Below, piece after piece: positions 46,601-56,520 of a stretch of 64,000 bases of DNA. Positions within the stretch are counted from its first letter, which is position 1. Every line of letters starts with the position of its first letter. This DNA is from Kingdonia uniflora (lineage: Eukaryota > Streptophyta > Magnoliopsida > Ranunculales > Circaeasteraceae). The stretch lies in NCBI GenBank assembly GCA_014058105.1, contig JACGCM010000677.1:496001-560000 (forward strand), given 5' to 3'. A model generated the notes under the pieces. That model was not told where the DNA came from. It ran no database searches and was given only the letters and a program-made list of their open reading frames with translations. The position numbers and the translations under genes are program-made.

Positions 46601-49600
46601 AGTATTGTTGTGAATAATACTACTCACTTTTGCATTTAAGTTCAAATACTATCATTCAAAATCCGCTGAGGAAACTTGTCTCTCAAAACACCAATTGAAT
46701 GCTTGGAGTCATCCAGAATCTAATATCACCTCCATAACCAATGATATGAACTGCAATTTTCTTAGCTTCAACTCTCCCCTTGAGTGTATTCCTCCACATT
46801 CAAGAACAAGATTTGGGAATAGTAATCTACCAGAAATTTCTTCCTCTTATAAATTTTTTGTAGAGACAATCAATCCAAAGTGAATCTTTATTTCCAGATC
46901 TCTGAGTGAAAGCTCTATTACACACACATGTTCCTTATGCCAAGGCCACCCTCATCACAGGGATAACAACAAGCATCCTACTTGACCATGTGAGCTTTAT
47001 AAGCAGTCTGTCCCCCTGACCAAAGGAAATGCTTGCAAATACTGCTTAAAAGATTAAGAGTAGATTGAGGTTAGATGAAACAAGAGCACGATTAGCACTG
47101 ACTTAAGGATGACCACTCTGCCAGCAAAGGATAAGTGTCTATGGTTGAATCTCTCCTACAAATCGGATTAAACCTAATGATTAAATTCTAGATGCCTAAC
47201 CATGGATTTAGGGCTAACTCTTACATCAAAAATGCCATACTCGGGATTTTGGTACAAATAATCCATATAGTAGAACTATATTTGATCTATTATTACGTCA
47301 GTTGGATGGAACTTTAGCCGTAGCTAGTTTCTCTTAATTTGATATTATTCTCTTCTAGAAAAACCGAAATCGTTGATAAATCGGCCTAGGAATAGTCTTT
47401 TGCATCTCGACGTTTTCCGTGGTTTGACCCCCACTTCTCAATTCTACACATTAAATCCGTTTTTGAGCGGGGGTACAAGAATATTTTAAAATCATTCTAT
47501 TACTGGTGAGCTTTTTAGTGATTCGATCTTTGATCTATCTTTTTTATATATAACATAATAGTTTTGGTATACTGTAAATAGACCTGGCCCGATTTCAGAG
47601 GAGTATCAACCATGACTTTACACAATCCTTCCCACGTCATAGATTGGGTCCCTTGGTTTTATTACAATGACATGCTTATTGATTCATTGGTTAGAATGAG
47701 TTGATCGAGCCTTTTTAATCATCATAGCTATATATAAGCTACTTATCGGTCCGAAGGTCCTTTAAGCGTGTGGATGCAAAAAAGAAAACCCTTAATATCA
47801 GTGATCCTAAGCGCGTGAATGCAAAAAAAAAAGAAAAAAAACGTGAATATCAGTGATGTTTGGATCTTCACTGCTCCAAATCTCCACAAATTGTAGCTTT
47901 CTCTCCTGGATGTTCAAGGCCTCTACACAAGTATGATCAGATTGGATATTCAGAGTAAGTTGCTTAGTGGTAGGACTGGAATCATTAACCGATGGAATTA
48001 GATTAGGTAGGGTCAAGGTTTAAAATATCAAACTATTATGGCTTATCGACCTCTGTCTAGTGGCTTACCGTGATATTTTCTATTTATCACGGCTTTTTGG
48101 TCATTCCATTTTTTAATCCTTTAATGCAAAAGACCGGTTTAAACCAAATTATCACTATATATTGGTGAGTTTTTTTGATATTTTAATAATTATTACGATA
48201 TATTGAATATTACTTAAAATGTGTGAAAATGTGAGAAAGCAAGAAGTTTATTACAAGAAAGTACAAACAATTCAATTACAAATTAAAGCTTGGCATTTGG
48301 GAATTGTCTCATAAAGTTACTGATATGCTAATACTTTAATACATATATGAGTGACGCGGTTCCTCAAAATCATTATTTTTTAAATGTGAGTTGCTGTTAG
48401 AAACATTCCACCAATATTCTTCCCACGTCAAATGACTGAAATAAAAGTCCTATTTTCTTATGTGGTTCTCGTACTCTTGTTGGATTTAAGTACGATATAA
48501 TCCCTAGGGGTGAGCAGCCACTTACAACTATTACTCCTACACGCTTATCTGTGTAATGTTGTCTCGAAGACTGTAATAATTATCCCTGACTATGTCCGTA
48601 TCCATAAGACGACGTATCAAGAAACAATTTTGCGTTACCAAAAAGATACCCAAACGCATCAAAAGTGGACGGATGTAGGTAATAGCCATTGCACATGCTT
48701 CCAATGCTCATGCTATCAAAGTACGATGAAGGAGAACCCGCATCATAACTCCTGTGAGATGAACTTGACCCAAATTCTCGTTGTGACATTATTGTTCAAC
48801 CTCACCGGTTTCCTCAAGTAATTGATCTTTGACAAGAAACATAATTGGAGCCTTGGGCTGCATGGTCAAAGTCGGCCTCTTCAATAAACTAGACGTAACC
48901 CCCTTGACTTGACGGTATTTACAACCATGGTTTAATTGGAAAAATCATGATAATATCAACAAACCCAAAAATTCGCGATACATTCATGGTATTTACCGAT
49001 AAGTTAGGTAAATACACGATATTTTGATGGTTTATTGCTAGATTTAAGAGTATAAGAAGCCATGATAATATCATGAAAATAATATACTGTTTTTTCTTTT
49101 TCTCGGCTTACCTGGCGGTATTTTGAAAAAGCCATGGCATTTTAAACTATGGGTAGGGTTATCTCTGTTTTGAGATTTTGGTTAGTAGCTTCTATTTTGC
49201 TATTTTCATATTATATATGTATTTGGTGAGCTGTTGGACACATTTAGTTCGTGAGCAATCTGGGTATGCAAAAAGACTCAGTAACTCACATGGGTCTTGA
49301 CTCTTGATAGTTTGAGTCCCATGTGAATTTCTATTTAATCTCAACCACGTCAACAGACACTGTTATAGATCTTGGTTAAGAGTATTCCTTTCTTAACATC
49401 TGGAAGATTGGAACCATGTCTTTTTATATTTGTACTAGTCAGAAGTTACCTGATCTTAGTATCAAATAGTTGATTATTCCTAGCTTGTTCGATGATGGAG
49501 TTTTATTCTAACCTTTCGGACAATATTTAATTTATAATTATATCTAAAATGTAAAAATATAGTTTATGATGTTGGAAATGTCGGAATGAGCAGCTAGTAA

Positions 49601-50561
49601 TTTACAAGAATAATCTAATTGTGAGGAGACTATATCCAAGGAAAACATGTCTTCAATCATCTTTGGGTGCCTATGTCAACATGCATATCAATTAAATGTG
49701 TGTCAACGTATCCTCCTCCATCTGTTATTTTAAGTTTAAAATGAGAACTAACACAATGCTATACAGGTACGACTTCCCGTGGACTCCAACAAAGTATATT
49801 CCTTTCTACGGTGGGGCAGAATACCATGACTACCATCACTATGTAGGGGGACAAAGCCAGAGCAACTTTGCTTCGGTATTCACCTATTGTGATTACATTT
49901 ATGGAACTGATAAGGTTAGTCAACAAAATTACTTGCTCTACTTCTGAATAGATTCCAAATTACACTGTTGTGTTTGAGAGGATCTTGAACCAAATTATGA
50001 ACATAGCACACATTTCGATCCACTATTGTGTAGATTCTGGGATCATCTGGCGGTGAGTACACTAAAGCCACAAAGCTATATGATCCAATTGTGTTTGAAA
50101 CTTTTCTTCAATACTGGATCTAATGGCTACAAATCCAGGAACACACTGATTCTTGGTGTGCATGTGACCTAGAGGTTGTGCCACACATTTATGGATTGTA
50201 GGTTATATAAACCACATGGCATGATATGGTTCAGGGTTGAGGATGCCCTCAAACAAGAAGTGAGCCAAGGATTTTTTGTTACTGGAGTTTTATGTTTTGA
50301 GGTCAAGTGATTGTAACATTTCATATTTTATTTTCTTTGTGCATCTCACCAGGGTTACCGATACCAGAAGCAGCACCTCCAAAAGGTAAATCTGCAGGCT
50401 CTTTTTGTTCATGTTTTAATCAATTTTGTTGGAAATAGAGGAAATTTAGTTGTAAGAAAAGGCGGTATTTTTTCCCCTAAACTATTTTCACATTTTTTGA
50501 TAACCAGTTGAAGGAGAAATTATGCAATGGTGAAGAAATTGGAGACCAGAAGACTGACTAG
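40697..50561 (+). CDS. SMO1: Methylsterol monooxygenase 1 (sterol 4-alpha-methyl oxidase)
   Basis: Five exons: 40697-41029, 41111-41433, 49767-49914, 50353-50385 and 50508-50561, all with GT-AG introns and matching phases. They give 296 residues, close to the length of Arabidopsis SMO1 proteins. The product is an ER membrane di-iron oxygenase that starts removal of a C4 methyl group from 4,4-dimethylsterols in phytosterol synthesis. The three histidine boxes are present: HRLFH (146-150), HRVHH (159-163) and HDYHH (239-243). Hydrophobic segments lie near residues 37-60 and 89-110. The C-terminus is Lys-rich (KLKEKLCNGEEIGDQKTD). The intron of 8,333 bp between exons 2 and 3 is packed with transposons. 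No coding defect was seen. Confidence 0.95.
42711..44223. mobile_element. Long inverted-repeat transposon (foldback or MULE-like), in SMO1 intron 2
   Basis: Left arm 42711-43215 and right arm 43728-44223 are inverted copies about 500 bp long with scattered mismatches. Shared blocks include GGTACCGT at the tips, CACCAAGGTTGACT, AAAGCTTGG.GATTCTAGATT, TTCCCAACATCCA, TAGTTGTTGAAA and AGCTACAAATCGCA. The unpaired centre is about 510 bp without a clear gene. Long arms and no transposase suggest a non-autonomous Mutator-like or foldback element. I could not identify a target duplication. Confidence 0.8.
45344..47160 (-). pseudogene. LINE remnant in SMO1 intron 2 (minus)
   Basis: A run of Ts at 45344-45352 marks the poly-A tail of a minus-strand LINE. 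Upstream in element order, 45495-45977 (160 codons) is an RNase H domain with GGCGAVLRDSDG, HELQAVLIGLKLA and YTDSQMVVHLI; the first catalytic position reads TYGS, not TDGS. Near 46240-46350 a zf-RVT segment (KCLLCWGAEESEEH) lies on the same strand, and 46700-47160 has reverse transcriptase C-terminal fragments broken by stops. It is 5'-truncated, as usual for LINEs. It is related to the 16500-17260 remnant. Confidence 0.8.
48014..49151. mobile_element. hAT-like non-autonomous element in SMO1 intron 2
   Basis: Ends CAAGGTTTAAAA and TTTTAAACTATG are imperfect inverted repeats, and the 8-bp sequence GGTAGGGT is repeated directly on each side (48006-48013 and 49152-49159). Subterminal GGCTTACC/GGTATTTT-type motifs recur in inverted order on the two sides. 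A minus-strand frame at 48580-48789 (Ser/Tyr/Gly-rich) is unrecognised. No transposase was found. Confidence 0.65.
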
Positions 50562-53500
50562 GTGTGGTACTTCAAGAACCATTTATCCTGGAGTTGCGTA
50601 CAATATGCTTCGTCTCACCTGCCAAGGTAGAAAATCGTGACAGCCCTCTGTTTTTCAATGTTTCATCCATCTTTGTGGATAAATGTACTTTAGGGTTGGT
50701 TGCTTTTGTCATTGCAAATATGTATCTAGGGAGTGAGTATTTCTTCGAGTGAGTCAAGAGTCGAGACAGTCAGATTATGTTCTGCCATTTATTTAAAAGG
50801 ACTTAAATAAATTGGGGGGCTTGTGATATGGAAGTAAACCTCTTTTTTCTTGTAAGACTTGCTGTTTCTACCAGTTAATGCATCAAAGGGCATAAACTGA
50901 CTCAGATTAGCTTGCTTGCATGTGTTTGTCTTGCATTTTGTTTCAGTAAAAAAACCTCTACAACTGTAAATCGTAATGTAACTTTCTGCAGCAACGCTTG
51001 TACTTGCTTTAAATTGTCCTGCAACTCATGTACAAATGCATTGAAGTTGCATTGCACTGGTTGTCAACCTGAGCTCAAGCGGTAAAACTGACCTTTGGGA
51101 TGTGTTTGTCTTGGGTTGAATCTGACCTTGATATGGTTGTGCTAGGACCTGGATAATGCCCCCATGGGAAATCCATTCGAAAGTCAACTGTGCATTACAT
51201 TTTTTATTTAGACGGAGCTTCCTACTATGAAACCTAATTCTTGCTAGCTCAAAAAGCTCGATCCAGCGAAAAATACTTATGTTTACCACAATTTGCATTG
51301 GTGTTTATATACTTCTCTTATGGACAGGCTTGAGTTCAATATATGAAATTGAAACAAATTTGGGCTCATGATCATATTGGCTAAGGTATTTGGTTGAAGT
51401 CCAATAACAACCTGCCTTAGTTTGTATCTTCAAAAAACTACAAGTTTGCTTCTTCATGAAGGCTTCACTGCATTGATAGCGTCCTTGTGAAGGAACCATT
51501 TGCAACATCTACTCCAACACTTTGTTTGGTTCACCGTCTTTACCCTCGACAGAATGTCGTTACCGTTACCCAATCACATCCTAAAAACGAGTCACGTTCG
51601 CCTTTCGTGTTTTTCTAACAAAAGGGACCACATATCCTGATTACGTACTGTATATTTTTTGTGGGGGATCCTAATGTTTTAATCATCCAAGAAAAAACAG
51701 CACATAGTTTCTAGTTTTGCTTACCTAAAAATAAAGTTATAAAACTCAATGTTTTAGTAAATTTGGTTAAAGTAGTTATGTTCACCAAATCCCCCATAAC
51801 GCACTTTATTTCAAATCTAAAGTGACGCAATCTAGAACGTGTCGGAACGTCTTCAAACTAGGCCGATTTATGTAAATTGACTAGACGATCTTTTGCTACT
51901 ATAGCCTAATCTTGATCAGTCATTTTTTTTGTACCAAGAAAAAATATGCCAACATTATACTTGCGTGCTAACTCAAAACTCCATTAGATATAAAAATTTA
52001 TACATGTATTCATGGAGGAGGATAATTTTAGATGGGGAGGATGTCATCTTAGGAATTAGGATAAATGTAAGAAGAAGAAAAAAGTAGATAGTAAGGGCCC
52101 ATGAAAAATAAAGGTGCAAACATCTTTCATGTGAAACTACTAGACATGTTCATGAGTAATGTATGGTTGGAAATTACAAAGGTGTCTACAAATATAACTC
52201 GCTTTTCTTTCTTTCTTTTTGACTATTTTCTTTTTTCTTTTGTAAAAGTTGATAAATCATTTTTACATGTTTTCATACTCTTTATATACTAACTTTTAAA
52301 GGATTGCTCATTCAACCTCCCTTTTTTTTCTTCTAAAAACACTTATGGTCTTATTAATGTATGTTTGATCTGTGATTCCTCCTTCAACTACGATTAATGG
52401 TTATGTTCAAGAAAGTTTGAGTTCTCAAACACTAACCAACTATTCCAATTATTTCAGAGTGGTAATGTCTATAGAATGAGTGATAAGCTGTAAAAATTTT
52501 GCAGTGGTAATGTCTATAATGCTAGTGGAAACCAAACACGAAAGCTTTTGTTTCGTAGTGGTAATGTCTATCATAAGAAGCGATCATTAATTAGGTTTCT
52601 TAAAACCAAGTGTTTGGAGTGAAGGAAAAATGTTGCCTTAGAGTGGAGAGCTGATAACAACAATAGACAAATCCCTCAAAAGAACTCTTCAAGAAAACAA
52701 CACTAAAACCCTAAAAGAAGACAACTTTACTATTATTCCCATTGTTGTTATCAACCAAAGTTGAGTAGTCCCTCAGCTTCTTTTTTCCCACATTTGGAAC
52801 TAAGTCCCTCTCAATTATCAAACAAAACTCATCATAAGACCACTCGAGAAAGTTAGTAACACCAAAACTCTAAACCCCAAAGTCCCTCTCAACTCTCAAG
52901 TCTCAACACATACCATGTCCATGGGGGATCACTTCAAGATTACTTGAAACTAAGTGGAGCCTAAAGTCATTTCAAATAACTAGCTAGTTTTGAAAGCCAC
53001 TTAATTAACAAAGTGTTAATTGTGACTTATATATGATCATCAATCAATACTTAAGTCAGCTATTGGCCACTTAAGCAAATGAATGTTTGCACCAATGCCC
53101 AATAATGGTAAGACTGACCACACAATCTAATTGTTATAGCATATATATAAGAAATTAAAGAAGGTGAACAACAGCTGTAAACATTGTTTCTTTCTTAAGA
53201 TATAGTTTCTCATTCACTATTCCAGTAATTTTTTTCAGTGTTTGATAATTTACAAACTTTAATCTAAATAAAAAGAAAAAACTTGTCAAAATGTGACAGA
53301 AACTTGTTACAATATTTGTTTTTATAGATCATTGACATCTTTTAAAGGCGAATATGAAGAATTGTGCTCAACAGATCTTAAACTCCTGCAAGAGTAGTAT
53401 ATTATTAAACGACCGTAATGAGTGTTTTTGTGACAGGGAAGGCAAAAAATAAAAATAAAATCATAAAATAACTTTTTTGTCGACCCCCCCTCCCCTCTTT

Positions 53501-53967
53501 TTGATCACCATCTTCTTCATCTCTACATTCTTCTCCTCTTAATCTCGTCCCTAAAGGAGTTTTGTTTTCTCCTCAAAAATAACAAAATACCTCTAGTATA
53601 GATATTCTTGGACCAAAATACCCTCTCCTCCTCTCACTATTGAATCTTAAAGGTTGTAGTAGTGTAGTCATGTACATTTGATCCAACTTTACAAGGCATC
53701 CTCTCATGTCTATGCTTGGTCAACCCTACCCAAAGACTTTCATCCAAAATATAATAAATTAAGGTACACCTTTGCTTTGCCCCTCTACACAACACTTTTA
53801 TTATTATAACTCACATGAAAAACAAGCCTTAAAGAAACTATCCCACAAATTATACCAAATTGTAGAGAGAAACATAAGACTCTTATTTCTTTGTCTCCCC
53901 CAAGTGTTTTTTTTTTTTTTTTGCTCCAACTTCACTACTACTAGTTTTGAGTTTTGAGTTTTGAGTT
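50562..53967. other. Intergenic region between SMO1 and the hAT-derived gene
   Basis: About 3.4 kb with no supported gene. It holds the SMO1 3' untranslated part (a long T-rich stretch to about 50960), a weak SINE candidate near 51060, and a motif AGTGGTAATGTCTAT repeated at 52458, 52503 and 52556. A pyrimidine-rich leader begins near 53800. Confidence 0.5.
51058..51175 (+). repeat. Possible tRNA-derived SINE fragment
   Basis: GAGCTCAAGCGGTAAAAC resembles a pol III A box and GGGTTGAATCTGACC, about 35 bp later, resembles a B box with one base missing. This is the layout of plant SINE heads. No clear tail or target duplication was found. Confidence 0.35.
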
Positions 53968-54093
53968 TTGAGCTTTGAGCTCTCTCACACACATACACAA
54001 GAACACCAACTCCACAAAAACAAAAACAAACAAAACAACAACTCCTCCAAACCAACCCCATTTCTCCTTCCACAGTACCCACCAAGGATCACT

Positions 54094-54153
54094 ATGGAAA
54101 TCCGGGAGAAAACACCGCAATTTGGCGCTCCCCCCATGCCTTTTTTCGACTAA
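54094..54153 (+). CDS. Upstream ORF 1 of the hAT-derived gene
   Basis: A 19-codon frame in the leader (MEIREKTPQFGAPPMPFFD, stop TAA). It starts 120 bp before the main ATG. Such uORFs often lower translation of the main frame. Whether the peptide is conserved cannot be judged here. Confidence 0.5.
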   Translation: MEIREKTPQFGAPPMPFFD

Positions 54154-54154
54154 A

Positions 54155-54187
54155 ATGCGTCGAAAAACCTGTCTTGAAGCCTCATAA
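54155..54187 (+). CDS. Upstream ORF 2 of the hAT-derived gene
   Basis: A 10-codon frame (MRRKTCLEAS) that starts one base after uORF1 stops and ends 26 bp before the main start. Its context, TAAAATGC, has A at -3. Ribosomes would meet both uORFs before the main ATG if transcription starts upstream of 54094. Confidence 0.45.
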   Translation: MRRKTCLEAS

Positions 54188-54213
54188 CATCTATCCTTTG
54201 TTGTTCTTGTATA

Positions 54214-56520
54214 ATGGCAACAACAGCTACTACTAGTACTGCTCAGACTCTGGCAACAATAGAGCCTAACCCCAGTTCAGCCTCCACAGATGACCAGACA
54301 GCAAAGGCGATAAACAAAAGGTATGAAGGACTAATGACTGTAAGGTCGAAGGCGATAAAGGGTAAAGGGGCTTGGTATTGGGTTCATCTTGAGCCTATGT
54401 TAGTACCCAATTCTGAAACTGGACTCCCTAAAGCTGTGAAACTCAGATGTTCTCTCTGTGAAGCTATGTTTTCGGCTTCCAACCCGTCAAGAACAGCTTC
54501 GGAACATCTAAAGAGAGGAACTTGTCCCAATTTTAGCTCATCTGTCATACCCAAACCCATTTCTTCGATTTCCCCCTCGCAGATTTCGTCCCTCGGTTCG
54601 CCCTCAGGGTCGAACCATAGCAATCATCGCAAGCGTAGCAGTGGTTCGGGTGGTGGGGTTTCTTATAATGCTAATAGTCTTGAATTAGTTGATCCCACGC
54701 AGTTTTGCCCGGAGTTTAGCTACATTGCATCACCACATTTGAGGTTATCAGGAGGTAAAGAGGATTTGGGGGCACTTGAAATGTTGGAGAATAATGTGAA
54801 GAAGCTCAAGAGTCCGAAAGCTCCTCCTTGTCCAGCACTAAGTAAGTCTCAAGTTGATTCTGCTATTAATCTGCTCGCTGAATGGGTTTATGAGTCTTGT
54901 GGGTCAGTTTCGCTTTCTAGTATTGAAAACCCAAAGTTTAAAGCTTTTCTTAACCAAGTGGGATTACCTGCTATCTCATTGCGAGAAATAGCCGGTGCCC
55001 GGTTGGATACTAAGTTTGAACAAGTAAAGAATGAGTCTGAAGCTAAAATTAAGGATGCCATGTTTTTCCAAATTGCGTCTGATGGTTGGAAAACAAAGGG
55101 GTTGGGTTCAAGTTATGGTCTTGTTGGGGGAGAGAAGTTGGTGAACTTGACAGTGAACCTTCCTAATGGGAGTAGTGTGTTTAGGAAAGCGGTGTTTACT
55201 AATGGACCTGTTTCGTCTAAGTACGCAGAGGAGGTATTGTGGGAGACTATTACGAGTATCTGTGGGGGTGTTGCAAGGCAATGTGTAGGGATAGTTGCAG
55301 ATAAGTTTAAGGCGAAAGCGTTGAGGAATTTGGAGAATCAAAACCATTGGATGGTTAATATTTCTTGCCAGGTTCAAGGGTTTACTAGTTTGATTAAAGA
55401 CTTTAACAAAGAGCTTACACTCTTCAAAACTGTCATTGAAAACTGTGTAAGAGTTGCTAATTTCTTCAATACTAAACTTCAGGTTAGAAACAGCTTTCTC
55501 AAGTACCAGTTGCAGCAGCACGAGCACGAGTACACTGAGCTTCGCATGTTTCGTGTGCCTTCGAATGATTTTGAGAATATTGTATCTATGTACGCAATGT
55601 TGGAGGATATATGGGATTCAGCCCACGCACTCCAGTTAGTTGTGTTGGATGAGTCATATAAGGTAGTTTGTGCAGAAGACCCAGTCGCAGTGGAGGTTGG
55701 CGAGATGATTCGAAGTGCAGAGTTTTGGCATGAATTAGAAGCAGTGCGTTCTTTGGTGAAGTTGGTCAAGGAGATGGTGATGGAGATTGAGGCTGAAAGG
55801 CCTCTTATTGGTCGATGTCTACCTCTATGGGAGGACTTGAGAAGGAAGGTGAAGGATTGGTGTGTCCAGTTCAATGTTCCCGAAGGACCGCTTGAGAAGG
55901 TTATCGAGAAAAGATTCAAGAAGAACTACCATCCAGCTTGGTCGGCTGCTTTCATACTAGACCCACTTTACTTGTTTAAGGATACAAGCGGGAAATACCT
56001 CCCACCCTTCAAATACTTGACTCCTGAGCAGGAGAAGGATGTCGACAAGCTCATAACAAGACTTGTGTCGAGGGAAGAAGCCCACATTGTTTTAATGGAG
56101 CTCATGAAGTGGAGATCAGAGGGGCTCGACCCAACCTACGCTCAAGCAGTCCAATTTAAGCGGCCAGATCCCATCACAGGAAAGATGAAAGTTGCTAACC
56201 CCCAGAGTAGTAGACTTGTCTGGGAAACGTCTTTGAGGGAATTTAAGTTGTTGGGCAAGGTGGCAGTGAGGCTTTTATTTCTCCATGCAACCTTGTGTGG
56301 TTTCAAGTCCAATTGGTCATTCTTGAGATGGGTTTGCACGCAGGGGAATTCTAGGGTTGGTATGGATAGAGCTCAGAAGATGATATTTATTGCAGCCCAT
56401 GCTAAGCTTGAGAGACGAGATTTCTCTAGTGAAGAAGACAAGGACACCGAACTTTTTGCCATGTCCAATGGTGAAGATGATTTGCTCAACAAGGTCTTTA
56501 TGGATGCATCATCAGTGTAA
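54214..56520 (+). CDS. Domesticated hAT-transposase-like protein with BED-type zinc finger
   Basis: Intronless, 768 residues, fully open. After an Ala/Thr-rich start, KAINKRYEGLMTVRSKA and GAWYWVHLEPML lead into a BED-like finger: C79, C82, H98, C104 (LRCSLCE...EHLKRGTC). A Ser-rich linker follows. The hAT/DUF659-like part has FFQIASDGWKTKG (near 289-301) and GIVADKFKAKAL. The C-terminus keeps the hAT dimerisation region (KVAVRLLFLHATLCGFKSNWSF). The canonical catalytic residues are not all evident, there are no terminal inverted repeats or target duplication nearby, and the frame is intact. It therefore looks like a host gene of the family of Arabidopsis At1g12380 (from memory). Probable nuclear DNA-binding role; function unknown. 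Confidence 0.85.
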   Translation: MATTATTSTAQTLATIEPNPSSASTDDQTAKAINKRYEGLMTVRSKAIKGKGAWYWVHLEPMLVPNSETGLPKAVKLRCSLCEAMFSASNPSRTASEHLKRGTCPNFSSSVIPKPISSISPSQISSLGSPSGSNHSNHRKRSSGSGGGVSYNANSLELVDPTQFCPEFSYIASPHLRLSGGKEDLGALEMLENNVKKLKSPKAPPCPALSKSQVDSAINLLAEWVYESCGSVSLSSIENPKFKAFLNQVGLPAISLREIAGARLDTKFEQVKNESEAKIKDAMFFQIASDGWKTKGLGSSYGLVGGEKLVNLTVNLPNGSSVFRKAVFTNGPVSSKYAEEVLWETITSICGGVARQCVGIVADKFKAKALRNLENQNHWMVNISCQVQGFTSLIKDFNKELTLFKTVIENCVRVANFFNTKLQVRNSFLKYQLQQHEHEYTELRMFRVPSNDFENIVSMYAMLEDIWDSAHALQLVVLDESYKVVCAEDPVAVEVGEMIRSAEFWHELEAVRSLVKLVKEMVMEIEAERPLIGRCLPLWEDLRRKVKDWCVQFNVPEGPLEKVIEKRFKKNYHPAWSAAFILDPLYLFKDTSGKYLPPFKYLTPEQEKDVDKLITRLVSREEAHIVLMELMKWRSEGLDPTYAQAVQFKRPDPITGKMKVANPQSSRLVWETSLREFKLLGKVAVRLLFLHATLCGFKSNWSFLRWVCTQGNSRVGMDRAQKMIFIAAHAKLERRDFSSEEDKDTELFAMSNGEDDLLNKVFMDASSV

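Noticed and set aside
48504..48520. TAGGGGTGAGCA motif resembling a hAT MITE end
   Set aside because: No matching inverted end or 8-bp duplication was found nearby; it may be a truncated copy nested in the 48014-49151 element.
53804..54085. Minus-strand 93-codon frame over the leader of the hAT-derived gene
   Set aside because: Low-complexity frame opposite a pyrimidine-rich leader and TTTTGAG repeats; no gene features.
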